This document shows positions 6,553 through 16,114 of a stretch of 27,845 nt of DNA, piece by piece. The DNA is taken from assembly GCA_021784835.1 (NCBI GenBank), contig JAJYHI010000138.1, positions 1-27,845 of the forward strand, read 5' to 3'. Position 1 is the first letter of the stretch. Every line of letters starts with the position of its first letter. The DNA is from a bacterium (GTDB lineage: Bacteria; SZUA-79; Acidulodesulfobacterales; Acidulodesulfobacteraceae). The position numbers and the translations under genes are program-made. A model generated the notes under the pieces. That model searched no databases. It saw nothing but the letters and a program-made list of their open reading frames with translations, and was not told the origin of the DNA.

Positions 6553-6996
6553 ATGTTTAGCGGCAGATATAACCATGCGATAGACGATAAGGGCAGAATA
6601 AAGGTGCCTCAAAAGATAAAAGAGGCGTTAGCGTCGGTTTATAACGATACGTCCGTGGTAATTACCAATCTCGATAAATGCCTTGTCGCATACCCGCTTG
6701 AGGAATGGCGCAAGTTAGAGGAAAAGGCGCTTAAACTTCCGTCTATGCAAAAAGACGTGCTGGAATTTTTAAGGTATTTTTTCTCTGGAGCGGAGGAAGT
6801 AGAACTCGATAAAATGGACAGGATACACATTCCGCAATCGCTTAAATTAAGCGGAAATTTAAATAAAGAAGCGGTTATCGTAGGGATAATAAACAGATTT
6901 GAAATATGGGACAGAGATTTATGGGATGCTAATTTTCAAGGTGCGAAGTCAAATTTTGAGTCTATTGCCGCTACTATGGCACAGATAGGATTCTAA
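6553..6996 (+). CDS. mraZ: Transcriptional regulator MraZ
   Basis: A 147-residue, two-domain AbrB-like DNA-binding protein, first gene of the dcw cluster. MFSGRYNHAIDDKGRIKVP is the classic N-terminus, with the DxxGR motif at 11-15. The second half-motif is LDKMDRIHIP (85-94), where the usual glycine before Arg is Asp. Family members form rings that bind the repeated boxes in their own promoter; three such boxes lie 57 bp upstream. The ATG at 6553 has no convincing Shine-Dalgarno, only AT-rich sequence, but protein similarity fixes the start. The last 20 residues are poorly conserved. Confidence 0.95.
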   Translation: MFSGRYNHAIDDKGRIKVPQKIKEALASVYNDTSVVITNLDKCLVAYPLEEWRKLEEKALKLPSMQKDVLEFLRYFFSGAEEVELDKMDRIHIPQSLKLSGNLNKEAVIVGIINRFEIWDRDLWDANFQGAKSNFESIAATMAQIGF

Positions 6997-7101
6997 CGAA
7001 ATTCCGATAATATTAAAATAAATGGCATTAAGGATACTAACTATATGAGATGTTAATAATATAAATAAATAATATAAATGATATAAATAAGATAAAATAT
7101 T

Positions 7102-8148
7102 ATGGAAATATTTTCCGGAAAAAAAAGCGGCGGCGGCGTTGATATAGACGGCACAGGCGAATATGTGCGTAAGGCGCAACCTCAACCTCAGTCTAAAGCC
7201 GTGCAGTCTGCAGTCCATATACCGGTGCTTTTAAAAGAAGCTATGGACGCTTTAAACATACGACGCGGCAATGTTTACGTCGACGGAACTTTAGGCGGCG
7301 GCGGATTTTCGGAAGCAATACTGAAAAAACTCGACGGCGAAGGTTTTCTTATCGGAATAGACAGGGATTTTTCGGCGGTTAAAAATGTTTCGTCTAAATT
7401 TGAAACGGAATTTAATACGAAAAATTTTAAACTTTTTCATTCAAATTTCGGCAAAATAGACGAAGTAATAAAAACGGCCGGTTTTGCAAGCATAGACGGA
7501 GTAGTTCTCGACCTGGGCATTAGTTCGATACAGCTTGAAAGCAACAGGGGGTTTAGCTTTACTTTTAACAATGAAGCCTCCGTAGAAGGCGGAAAAAATA
7601 TAGATGCCGAAGCAAGCATAGATATGAGGATGGATGCCGGCGACGAAAGCGGATTAACGGCTTACGACGTAGTAAACGGTTATCCGGAGCATGAGATAGC
7701 AGATATAATATATAAATACGGCGACGAAAAATTTTCAAGAAGGATAGCAAGAAATATAATAGAATACAGAAAAAAAAATAAATCTATAGAAACTCCATAT
7801 GAATTAGCTGAAATAATTAGGAAAGCGGTTTACAAAGGATACGGAAAATTTAAAAGATTCAAGACCGATCCTGCAACGAAAACGTTTATGGCTTTGAGAA
7901 TTTTTGTAAACGAAGAATACGATTCTCTTTCGCTTTTTTTAGGTAAACTTGACGGAGTTTTAAAAAAAGACGGAAGAGCGGTTATAATTTCGTTTCACTC
8001 CGGCGAAGACAGAATTGTTAAAAATTTTTTAAAAAATAGTTTAAATTTCAAACCTTTAAATAAAAAACCGATAGTCCCGTCGGAACAAGAAATAGAAAAT
8101 AATCCCAGATCGAGGAGCGCTAAATTGAGGGCATTTTATCGTGACTAA
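7102..8148 (+). CDS. rsmH: 16S rRNA (cytosine-1402 N4)-methyltransferase RsmH
   Basis: A 348-residue SAM-dependent methyltransferase that modifies C1402 in the ribosomal P site (formerly MraW). Motifs are HIPVLLKEAMD (39-49, the usual N-terminus), DGTLGGGGFSEAIL (61-74, SAM site), VLDLGISSIQLE, RGFSF, DMRMD, FKTDPATKTFMALRIFVNEE and ISFHSGEDRIVK. The first 38 residues are an unusual Gly- and Gln/Pro-rich extension. There is no clear ribosome site before ATG 7102, so GTG at 7165 (with AGGCGA at 7155-7160) is a possible true start. The 105-bp gap after mraZ holds no recognisable signal. The end overlaps ftsL by 8 bp. Confidence 0.95.
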   Translation: MEIFSGKKSGGGVDIDGTGEYVRKAQPQPQSKAVQSAVHIPVLLKEAMDALNIRRGNVYVDGTLGGGGFSEAILKKLDGEGFLIGIDRDFSAVKNVSSKFETEFNTKNFKLFHSNFGKIDEVIKTAGFASIDGVVLDLGISSIQLESNRGFSFTFNNEASVEGGKNIDAEASIDMRMDAGDESGLTAYDVVNGYPEHEIADIIYKYGDEKFSRRIARNIIEYRKKNKSIETPYELAEIIRKAVYKGYGKFKRFKTDPATKTFMALRIFVNEEYDSLSLFLGKLDGVLKKDGRAVIISFHSGEDRIVKNFLKNSLNFKPLNKKPIVPSEQEIENNPRSRSAKLRAFYRD

Positions 8149-8407
8149 GATAAAACCTTATTTTATAATTTTAGTTATAATACTTACTATTCTTGGAATT
8201 TTTTACGTATGGACGGCTATGGAAAGCATTAAGCTGGGTTACGATATTACTAAGCTTAACGATATTAAATCAAAATTGGAGCATAAAAATAAAAAACTGT
8301 TAATTAAAAAAACGGCATTAAGTTCCCCGTCCAGAATTTACGGCATTGCAAAAAAAATGGGTTTTATTTATCCGAAAGAGGGCGAAATTATAATGGTGCA
8401 TGATTAG
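8141..8407 (+). CDS. ftsL: Cell division protein FtsL
   Basis: An 88-residue bitopic membrane protein with a short N-terminal cytoplasmic tail, a transmembrane segment at about 7-26 (IILVIILTILGIFYVW), and a Lys-rich predicted coiled coil at about 36-62. The ending resembles FtsL: SPSRIYGIAKKMGFIYPKEGEIIMV. FtsL partners FtsB and FtsQ and activates FtsWI. Similarity is weak, as usual for FtsL, and the call rests on topology plus its place between rsmH and ftsI. The start is GTG 8141, with GAGGG at 8127-8131. It overlaps rsmH by 8 bp and ftsI by 8 bp. Confidence 0.88.
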   Translation: MTKIKPYFIILVIILTILGIFYVWTAMESIKLGYDITKLNDIKSKLEHKNKKLLIKKTALSSPSRIYGIAKKMGFIYPKEGEIIMVHD

Positions 8408-10529
8408 AGTATGGAAAACCACTTTAAAACTGAGAATGATTATCGGTTTTATGGTAATATTAATTTTTGCGGTATTGCTTATATTCAGGGCATTCGACGT
8501 CCAGATAATAGAAGGGGGCAGATTAAGCAAACTTGCAGATGCGCAATTTCAGGCAAGCGTGTATTTTATGCCTGAACGCGGCAATATTTATTCGTCTGAC
8601 GGCGGCATACTCGCCGCAAGCGTAAATATTCCGGGAGTCGCCGTCGATCCTCTAATGGTGAAAGATAAACTTGCAAGCGCAGAGAAACTTTCTAAGGCAA
8701 CAGGTTTAAAATATGAAAAAATAATTAAAGTATTGACGAAGAATCTTCAATTTGCATGGATACAAAGGAGAGTTTCGGCCGAAGCGGCAAAAAAAGTCGA
8801 GAAGCTCGGAATAGAAGGCGTAATTATAGTTAAACAGCCCGTAAGGTATTATCCTAACGGAACGCTTCTTGCGCATACGCTTGGATTTGTAGGAATAAAC
8901 GACAACGGTTTATCCGGTATAGAGTATAAATATAATAAGTATTTAAAAGGCAATAAAAGGGCATTAAAGGTACTACAGGACGGTTTAGGGCAGTATATAT
9001 TTATAAGAGGTTTCGGGCTTAAAAAGGCTACGCACGGAGATAATATTTATTTAACGATTAATAAACAGCTTCAATTTATTACGCAGTATTATTTAGATAA
9101 GGAGGCAAAAGCCGCCCATTCAAAAGGAGCTTTTGCTATATTAATGGATCCAAATACGGGAGCTATTCTTGCTATGGCGGATTATCCTTCTTTTAACCCT
9201 AATTATTACTGGAAATATTCTGCGAGGTACTGGAGGAACAGGGCTGTTACCGACGATTTCGAACCCGGTTCTACGATGAAGCCTTTTATAATATCGGGAG
9301 CAATGCAGGATGGAATAATAAAACCCGATACGGTAATAAACGGCCATCACGGTTCATATTATATAGACGGCATCAAAGTTCACGATGTCGAAAACTGGTT
9401 CGGCAAACTTACCATAAATCAATTAATAGAATATTCCTGCAACGTATGCGCGTGTCAGGTCGGCATGAAGATGGGCAAACAGAGAGTTTGGTACTGGTTA
9501 AAAAGATGGGGATTTTTATCAACGCCCCATGCAGGCTTGCTTGGAGAAAACTCGGGAATCGACAGAAACGTAAACCGCTGGTCGGAAGTCGGTCCATGCG
9601 AAGAGGCTTTCGGACAGGGTGCGGCTATAAACGGACTTCAGGAAATAACGGCGCTTTCAGGAATTGCAAACGGCGGTTATTTGTTAAAGCCTTATATCAT
9701 TAAAAAAATAGTTAATCCTTACGGGAAGGTTATATTCAGGGCAAAACCTCATGAAATAAGAAGGGTTATAAATTCTAAAACCGATAAAGAAATTAAATAT
9801 ATGATGCGTTTGGTCGTTAAAGGCGGAACGGGACAGTATGCAAAATTAATAGATTTTAGGGTTTCTGGCAAAACCGGAACGGGGCAGGTCGACAATCCTA
9901 AGACAGGAACTTATTTTAAAAACAAATATACCGCTTCTTTTATGGCTTTCGTTCCTTATAAACATCCGGTTCTTGCGATGCTAGTGGTACAGCAGGAGCC
10001 TTCTAAGATAAGTTATTACGGCGGAGCCGTCAGCGCACCCGTCGTCCGCAACATATTTAAAACTGCTTTGAATATATTAAACGTTTATCCTGGCGGTAAA
10101 GCATATAAAAAACAGTTAAAAGCCGGAAATGCTTATAACGGCAATAATAACTTAAAGAAATTAACTGAAAATTTAAAAAATAAAAGTTTTAAAAATGAAA
10201 AGTATACGGTAAACTATTCCGGAACAATGCCGGATTTAAAAGGCGATACGATTTACGAGGCATTAAACGCTTTAAGCAAATTCAGAAGACTTTCTATAAA
10301 AATATGGGGAAGCGGATATTTATATTATCAAAGTATTAAACATGGAACATTTGTCTCTGCAGACGGCGGCGTAAACTCGATAACTTTAAAATTCAAGCCT
10401 CAAGGCTATGGTTATGCCGCTTTGCGAAAAACGGAGAAAAAAAACCAATCAAAATCCGTTTTAAAACCGAAAAAGAAAAGTTTAACCGCAACTCCGGTCG
10501 CAAACGGAAACAAAAAAGTTAAAAAATAA
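8400..10529 (+). CDS. ftsI: Division transpeptidase FtsI (PBP3) with C-terminal PASTA domain
   Basis: A 709-residue class B penicillin-binding protein that cross-links septal peptidoglycan in the periplasm. It has an N-terminal membrane anchor (about 12-30), the PBP dimerisation domain (PERGNIY 58-64 onward), and a transpeptidase domain with the catalytic S291 in STMK, SCN at 346-348 and KTGTG at 491-495. Residues about 605-667 (GTMPDLKGDTIYEALNAL and onward) form a PASTA domain, followed by a Lys-rich tail. It is longer than E. coli FtsI (588) because of that extension and resembles SpoVD/PBP2x architecture. The start overlaps ftsL; the nearest purine-rich site is far (8378-8382), so translational coupling is likely. 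Confidence 0.95.
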   Translation: MIRVWKTTLKLRMIIGFMVILIFAVLLIFRAFDVQIIEGGRLSKLADAQFQASVYFMPERGNIYSSDGGILAASVNIPGVAVDPLMVKDKLASAEKLSKATGLKYEKIIKVLTKNLQFAWIQRRVSAEAAKKVEKLGIEGVIIVKQPVRYYPNGTLLAHTLGFVGINDNGLSGIEYKYNKYLKGNKRALKVLQDGLGQYIFIRGFGLKKATHGDNIYLTINKQLQFITQYYLDKEAKAAHSKGAFAILMDPNTGAILAMADYPSFNPNYYWKYSARYWRNRAVTDDFEPGSTMKPFIISGAMQDGIIKPDTVINGHHGSYYIDGIKVHDVENWFGKLTINQLIEYSCNVCACQVGMKMGKQRVWYWLKRWGFLSTPHAGLLGENSGIDRNVNRWSEVGPCEEAFGQGAAINGLQEITALSGIANGGYLLKPYIIKKIVNPYGKVIFRAKPHEIRRVINSKTDKEIKYMMRLVVKGGTGQYAKLIDFRVSGKTGTGQVDNPKTGTYFKNKYTASFMAFVPYKHPVLAMLVVQQEPSKISYYGGAVSAPVVRNIFKTALNILNVYPGGKAYKKQLKAGNAYNGNNNLKKLTENLKNKSFKNEKYTVNYSGTMPDLKGDTIYEALNALSKFRRLSIKIWGSGYLYYQSIKHGTFVSADGGVNSITLKFKPQGYGYAALRKTEKKNQSKSVLKPKKKSLTATPVANGNKKVKK

Positions 10530-10534
10530 ATTTT

Positions 10535-12142
10535 ATGAATATCGAAAATATTATCAAAGATAACGATTTTATAGAATACGTCAACGGCAGAACCGATACG
10601 GATATTTTATGTATATCCAACGATTCCAGAAAGATTATGAACGGATGTATTTTTGCCGCAAGAAAAGGCGTTAGCATTAATTCAAACGCTTTTGCAAAAG
10701 TTGCTTTGTCTAAAGGCGCCGTTGCGATATTGACGGATGATGCGGAAACTGCGGAAAAACTTAAAAACGAAAAAAATATTACGGTAATTTTCGCTAAAGA
10801 CGCTCTTAAGGCATATGCGGTAATGTCTAAAAATTTTTTCGGCAATCCGGGGGATAAACTAAAGCTGATAGGGGTTACCGGAACAAACGGAAAAACCACG
10901 ACGACGTTTCTTATAAAATCTATTTTAAACGCCGCCGGAAATAAAACGGGTTTGATCGGAACTATCGATTATGAAATAGGAGAGGGCAAAAAAGTATCTA
11001 AAAACACTACTCCCGATGTTTACGAACTTAACGAAATGTTTGCCGAAACCGTACTGTCTGGCGGCTCTGCATGCGTTATGGAAGTTTCTTCCCACAGCTT
11101 GGACCAGGGAAGAGTTTACGGAACGCCGTTCGACGCCGCAGTTTTTACTAATTTAACGCGGGATCATTTAGATTATCATAAAGACATGGAATCCTATTAC
11201 GAAGCAAAAAAGAAACTGTTTTCCGAAGTATTGGCGGGCAGTTCCAAAACTAAAAAATATGCACTTATAAACGGCGATGATCCATACGGTAACAAACTTA
11301 TCGAGGAGCTTAAATCGCTGTTTGCTTTAAAATCCGCAACTAATATCGATATTATTACATACGGATTAAATAAGGGTTCAGGCGTTTCAGCCGAGAACAT
11401 AGATTACTTCAGGGACGGATTGAAATTCGACGCCGTTATAAAAATAAAAGGCAGGGACGAAAAAATTCTAAAAAATATACGTTCGCCCCTTATAGGTTCC
11501 TATAACCTTTATAATATACTTGCTGCTATTGCCGTCGGTTGCGCTCTTTCCGTACCGGACGAATTTATAATTTCAGGCATAAAATCGCTTATGAACGTTC
11601 CCGGAAGAGTCGAAAAGGTGGATACCGGCGTTCCGTCCTCTCCTTTGGTATGTATAGACTATGCGCATACCGACGATGCCGTAAAAAGAGTTCTTTCCGC
11701 TTTAAAAGATATTTGCAAAGGAAAGCTGATAAGCGTTTTTGGATGCGGCGGGGACAGGGACAAAGGGAAAAGGCCGCTTATGGGCAGGCATTCTACGGAT
11801 ATCGCCGATATAAGCATAATAACGTCGGACAATCCCAGAAGCGAGGAGCCGCCGGCTATTATCGAAGAAATAGTATCAGGCGTTAAAAATGCATCGTATA
11901 TCGACAAAAAAGACGGAGCCGCTTTAATAAATTTCAAAAAGTCTGACGAGCCTGAAAGACATGCTTATACGATAGAAGAAGACAGGGCAGAAGCCATAAA
12001 ATTAGCTCTTTCTATAGCGGAAGCGGACGATACGGTCGTTATAGCCGGCAAAGGTCATGAAGATTATATGATAGTAAAAGACGTCAAGTTTCATTTCAGC
12101 GATAAAGAGGAAGTATTAAAATATTATATAAATAAAAAATGA
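10535..12142 (+). CDS. murE: UDP-MurNAc-tripeptide synthetase (meso-DAP adding)
   Basis: A 535-residue Mur ligase that adds the third amino acid to UDP-MurNAc-L-Ala-D-Glu. It has an N-terminal UDP-binding domain (SNDSRKIMNG 28-37), the ATP loop GVTGTNGKTTTT (113-124), the VMEVSSHSLDQGR block, GCGGDRDKGKRP, and D432-N-P-R435 in the C-terminal domain. DNPR is the signature of ligases that choose meso-diaminopimelate over L-lysine. The start is 5 bp after ftsI. The stop codon is inside the ATGA that starts murF. Confidence 0.97.
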   Translation: MNIENIIKDNDFIEYVNGRTDTDILCISNDSRKIMNGCIFAARKGVSINSNAFAKVALSKGAVAILTDDAETAEKLKNEKNITVIFAKDALKAYAVMSKNFFGNPGDKLKLIGVTGTNGKTTTTFLIKSILNAAGNKTGLIGTIDYEIGEGKKVSKNTTPDVYELNEMFAETVLSGGSACVMEVSSHSLDQGRVYGTPFDAAVFTNLTRDHLDYHKDMESYYEAKKKLFSEVLAGSSKTKKYALINGDDPYGNKLIEELKSLFALKSATNIDIITYGLNKGSGVSAENIDYFRDGLKFDAVIKIKGRDEKILKNIRSPLIGSYNLYNILAAIAVGCALSVPDEFIISGIKSLMNVPGRVEKVDTGVPSSPLVCIDYAHTDDAVKRVLSALKDICKGKLISVFGCGGDRDKGKRPLMGRHSTDIADISIITSDNPRSEEPPAIIEEIVSGVKNASYIDKKDGAALINFKKSDEPERHAYTIEEDRAEAIKLALSIAEADDTVVIAGKGHEDYMIVKDVKFHFSDKEEVLKYYINKK

Positions 12143-13638
12143 AAATAAATTACAACTTAACTTTAGATGATATTTTAAGCGCAACGGACGGCAAATTAAT
12201 CATTGCCGGCGACGGTACGGGACCGCTGGTTTTTAACGAAATTTTTACCGATTCAAGGGATGATTTCGGCAGAAACTCAATATTTATAGCTTTAAAGGGC
12301 AAAAATTTCAACGGAGAAGACTTCGTCGAAGCCGTTTTTAAAAAAGGCGGCTATTGCGCTTTGGTTTCATGGGATTTTTTAGAAAACAACGATATATCTA
12401 AATACGGCGATAAAATTATTATCGCAGTCGCAGACCCGGTTTCTTCGTTGGGAGATATTGCCAAATTATATCTAAGTAAATTTAATTTAAAGAAAAAAAT
12501 TGCTTTAACCGGCTCCTGCGGAAAAACGACCACTAAAGAGATTGTTTATACAATTTTTTCTACCGTTTTCGGCGCAGAAAAAATTCTTAAAAACGATTAT
12601 AATTATAATAATTTAATAGGTGTTCCAAAGACAATCCTCAGGCTTAACGGCAAAGTCGAATATCTTATTCTTGAAATAGGAACCAACAAAAAAGGAGAGA
12701 TAAAAAGGCTTTCCGAAATTATATCGCCGGATATCGGCGCTATTACGAATATAGGAAAGTCGCACCTTGAAGAGTTTAAAAATACGGAAGGCGTGTTTAT
12801 GGAAAAATCGGAACTTGCCCTGAGCCTTAAAGGCTCAGGTTTCCTCGTTCTTAACGCAGACGATGCAATACCGCCCGCAAGATACAAAGATAAAATAAAA
12901 GAAGGGGTAAATATCGTTTCTTTCGGGTTCGGAAAACTAAACGCTCAAAGCTCCCAAAACGGCGGCATTCCCGATGTTTTATGCGAAAGAACGGTCTCAA
13001 ACGAAAAAACCGGAAAAACAACCTTAAACGTTTTATTTAAAGGAAAAAAATACGTTATAGAAGTTAATTTCAGCGGAAAACATTTAATTTACGATTTTTT
13101 ATGCGCTTTTTCCATTGCTTCGGCATGCGGTATCGCTCCTGAAGCATATATTAATTCGGATGCTTTTAAAAATTCCATTATTCCTCACGGAAGAATGGAG
13201 ATAATACGTATAACCGACGATACGGGCGAATGGACTTTGATTAACGATGCATATAATTCAAACCCCGATTCCCTTAAAGCCGCACTGGATTTTATAAGAA
13301 CGGATTATTCCGAAAGCAAAAAAATATTAGTTCTCGGAGACATGCTGGAGCTCGGCGGTTCCGCCCCCGAAGAGCATGTAAACGCGGGGCGCGAAATTAG
13401 CGGGTTAGCCGATTTTATTTTTTATAAAGGAGATTATTCCGATTTTATTACGAAAGGACTGGAAGAAAAAAAATTTTCCGGAAAATTTTTTTTAATAAAA
13501 GACGACGAAACTTTTAAAAACGATTTTAAAAAATTAGACAAAAATAACGCCGTAGTACTTCTTAAAGGTTCGAGAGGCATGAAACTCGAAGAGTATTTCA
13601 AAGAAGAAACGGCTAAAACGGTTAAATCTATATGCTGA
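12139..13638 (+). CDS. murF: UDP-MurNAc-tripeptide:D-Ala-D-Ala ligase
   Basis: A 499-residue Mur ligase that joins the D-Ala-D-Ala dipeptide (made by Ddl, encoded downstream) to the tripeptide precursor. It has DSRDD near residues 37-41, the P-loop TGSCGKTTTKE (124-134), KNDYNYNNLIGVP, EIGTNKKGEI, DAYNSNPDS and LGDMLELG, all typical of MurF. The P-loop carries Cys where Ser, Asn or Val is common. It overlaps murE by 4 bp (ATGA) and mraY by 7 bp. Confidence 0.97.
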   Translation: MKINYNLTLDDILSATDGKLIIAGDGTGPLVFNEIFTDSRDDFGRNSIFIALKGKNFNGEDFVEAVFKKGGYCALVSWDFLENNDISKYGDKIIIAVADPVSSLGDIAKLYLSKFNLKKKIALTGSCGKTTTKEIVYTIFSTVFGAEKILKNDYNYNNLIGVPKTILRLNGKVEYLILEIGTNKKGEIKRLSEIISPDIGAITNIGKSHLEEFKNTEGVFMEKSELALSLKGSGFLVLNADDAIPPARYKDKIKEGVNIVSFGFGKLNAQSSQNGGIPDVLCERTVSNEKTGKTTLNVLFKGKKYVIEVNFSGKHLIYDFLCAFSIASACGIAPEAYINSDAFKNSIIPHGRMEIIRITDDTGEWTLINDAYNSNPDSLKAALDFIRTDYSESKKILVLGDMLELGGSAPEEHVNAGREISGLADFIFYKGDYSDFITKGLEEKKFSGKFFLIKDDETFKNDFKKLDKNNAVVLLKGSRGMKLEEYFKEETAKTVKSIC

Positions 13639-14687
13639 GTTTAAATGCGGATTTTTTAAAATATATTACGTTCAGGTCTTCATATGCCATTATACTGTCG
13701 CTGATATTATCGATAGCATTCGGAAAAATATTTATTAAAGGATTAAAAAAAATGAAGATAGGGCAGGTCGTCAGGGAAGACGGTCCGAAATCGCATATAA
13801 ACGAAAAGAAAGACGTTCCGACTATGGGCGGACTTTTAATTTTATTCAGCGTTCTCGTTCCGGTTTTGCTGCTTGCCGAACTTAACAACTTTTATCTTTA
13901 CATGGGAGTTTTAACGCTTTTATCGTTCGCTTTGATAGGATTTGCGGATGATTTTTTAAAAATCAGGGGACGTTCTTCAAAGGGGCTTAGAGGCAAATAT
14001 AAATTTTCTATCCAAACTTTAATAGCCGTATGCGTTTCGACCGCCCTTTATTTTCACGACGAATCTCTTGGAACGGTAATAATTCCTTTTGTTAAGAACT
14101 ATTATTTAAATTTCGGCGTTTATTTTATAATCTTTGCGGCATTTATAATAGTCGGTTCTTCCAACGCCGTTAATTTAACCGACGGTCTCGACGGTTTGGC
14201 CATAGGGGTTTTTGCCATAGCCATAGCCGGATATCTTATATTTTCGTATGCGGCGTCGAATTACAAATTTGCTGACTATCTGCATATACCTTATATAAAA
14301 AACATAGGAGAAGTCGTAATATTATGCGCTTCTTTATTCGGCGCTTCTATCGGTTTTTTATGGTTCAATTCTTATCCCGCTTCGGTTTTTATGGGAGATA
14401 CCGGTTCGATACCTTTAGGCGCCATACTCGGCTATGTCGCAATAGTTTCTAGGCAGGAAATTTTATTGATTATAATAGGATTCGTATTCGTAATCGAGGC
14501 TTTAAGCGTTATTTTTCAGGTCGGCTCTTACAAACTTAGAAAAAAAAGGATATTTAAAATGGCGCCTATACATCATCATTTTGAAATAGAAGGCGTTCCC
14601 GAATCAAAGATAGTAATAAGGCTGTGGATTATTTCCCTTATATTGACGATATTTGCGCTGTCAACTCTTAAATTGAGGATTTTTTAA
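13632..14687 (+). CDS. mraY: Phospho-MurNAc-pentapeptide transferase MraY
   Basis: A 351-residue polytopic inner-membrane enzyme that moves phospho-MurNAc-pentapeptide to undecaprenyl phosphate, giving lipid I. It has about ten hydrophobic segments. Conserved parts are VREDGPKSHINEKKDVPTMGG, GFADDFLKI (Mg2+ aspartates), SSNAVNLTDGLDGLAIG, FMGDTGS and MAPIHHHFE (the HHH motif). The length is normal. It starts inside the end of murF and shares one base with murD. Confidence 0.97.
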   Translation: MLSLNADFLKYITFRSSYAIILSLILSIAFGKIFIKGLKKMKIGQVVREDGPKSHINEKKDVPTMGGLLILFSVLVPVLLLAELNNFYLYMGVLTLLSFALIGFADDFLKIRGRSSKGLRGKYKFSIQTLIAVCVSTALYFHDESLGTVIIPFVKNYYLNFGVYFIIFAAFIIVGSSNAVNLTDGLDGLAIGVFAIAIAGYLIFSYAASNYKFADYLHIPYIKNIGEVVILCASLFGASIGFLWFNSYPASVFMGDTGSIPLGAILGYVAIVSRQEILLIIIGFVFVIEALSVIFQVGSYKLRKKRIFKMAPIHHHFEIEGVPESKIVIRLWIISLILTIFALSTLKLRIF

Positions 14688-16114
14688 TGTCCGATTTAAT
14701 TTTGGGTTTCGGTAAAACAGGTTCTGCCGTTTACGGATACATTAAGAGCAGAAAAGGTTACGCAGAAAAAGGACGGCTCTTAATATACGACGATACCGCC
14801 GAAAATGCCCGCGGCTTGGACGTTCAAGACGGAAACGTTACGTTCTTTAATAAGCAAAACGAAGAAATACTTTTCGGCAGGTATTTTAAAGATATAGAAA
14901 GATGTATCGTAAGTCCTGGAATACCGAGAAACCATCATGTTATTTTAAAATTAAAAAGTGCAAATATTCCGGTTTTAAGCGAAATTGAATTTGCGTATAA
15001 TAATATCCAAAAAGAGAAAAATGCAAAAATTATAGCTATTACGGGAACAAACGGCAAGACTACCTCGGTTACCCTATGTAAAAGCGCGATAGAAGCGGCT
15101 GGTTTAAGCGGAAAAACTTTCGTAGGAGGCAATCTCGGAGTTCCATTTATATCGGGCATAGACGGTTACGAAGATTTTATTTTAGAGGTATCAAGTTTCC
15201 AGCTTGAATGGATTTACGATTTTAAACCCGATATCGCCGTGCTTCTTAACATAGAGGATGACCATTTAGACAGATATATTAATTTCGACGAATACAGGCT
15301 TACTAAATATAAAATGTTTAAAAATCTTAAATATAACGACGTCGCCGTATTAAATCAGGAAGATTATAATTCGTCTATTTTAAAAGGCGTTGCCGGCTCA
15401 AATACCGTTTTATACGGATTTAAAGAAGATAAATGCGACGTTTTTTACAAAGACGGCTTAATTAATCTGCGCCTTAAAGATTTACTCGGATTTAACGCCG
15501 AAATTTCCTTAAAAGACGTTGCGGATAAAAGAAAATTCGTCATAGAAGACATGATGGCTGCCGCCTGTTCTCTGGCTCTGTATGGAATTTCGCCCGACGT
15601 TATTAAAAAAGCTTTCGACGGCTACCGCCTCTTAAAGCACAGGGTTGAATGCATCGGCAGTATAGATAACGTATATTTCTACGACGATTCAAAAGCTACT
15701 AATCCGGCGGCTGTAATAAGCGCGCTTAATTCGTTCGGCGCTTTAAGCGAAGACGGCGTTAAAACGGATATAGTCCTTATACTAGGCGGAAAAGACAAGG
15801 GCTTTAATTACGAGAGCATCGTAGAAACGGTAAAAAGAAGCGTAAAAGCATGCGTTTTAATGGGCGAAACTAAAGAAATTCTCGAAAAAACGCTGAAAGG
15901 ACGCGTAGAATATATGCTGGCCGGCGATATGGAAGACGCAGTCGTTAAATCTTTTAATTATTTAAAAGATACGGTTAAAAGCGGCGCTTCGGGAACGGTT
16001 TTACTGTCCCCGGCATCTTCGAGTTTCGATATGTTTAAAGATTACGGCGAGAGAGGGGACATATTTAAAAAATGTTTCGAGAAATTAAAAAATAATTTTT
16101 ATGAAAAATTATGA
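14687..16114 (+). CDS. murD: UDP-MurNAc-L-alanine:D-glutamate ligase
   Basis: A 475-residue Mur ligase adding D-Glu to UDP-MurNAc-L-Ala. The N-terminus is LILGFGKTGSAV (UMP-binding Rossmann loop). ATP loop GTNGKTT is at 120-126, followed by GGNLGVPF, EVSSFQLEWI, LNIEDDHLDRY, KHRVE, DDSKATNPAA, LGGKDKG and LSPASSSFDMF, all MurD marks. It overlaps mraY by one base (TAATG) and ftsW by four (ATGA), showing tight coupling. Confidence 0.97.
   Translation: MSDLILGFGKTGSAVYGYIKSRKGYAEKGRLLIYDDTAENARGLDVQDGNVTFFNKQNEEILFGRYFKDIERCIVSPGIPRNHHVILKLKSANIPVLSEIEFAYNNIQKEKNAKIIAITGTNGKTTSVTLCKSAIEAAGLSGKTFVGGNLGVPFISGIDGYEDFILEVSSFQLEWIYDFKPDIAVLLNIEDDHLDRYINFDEYRLTKYKMFKNLKYNDVAVLNQEDYNSSILKGVAGSNTVLYGFKEDKCDVFYKDGLINLRLKDLLGFNAEISLKDVADKRKFVIEDMMAAACSLALYGISPDVIKKAFDGYRLLKHRVECIGSIDNVYFYDDSKATNPAAVISALNSFGALSEDGVKTDIVLILGGKDKGFNYESIVETVKRSVKACVLMGETKEILEKTLKGRVEYMLAGDMEDAVVKSFNYLKDTVKSGASGTVLLSPASSSFDMFKDYGERGDIFKKCFEKLKNNFYEKL

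Noticed and set aside
10519..10899. A 126-codon open frame antisense to the murE 5' end
   Set aside because: It is entirely opposite murE, whose motifs are intact; no independent coding evidence.
11539..11886. A 115-codon open frame within murE in another frame
   Set aside because: It is Arg/Lys/Tyr-rich with no recognisable domain; murE is continuous across it.
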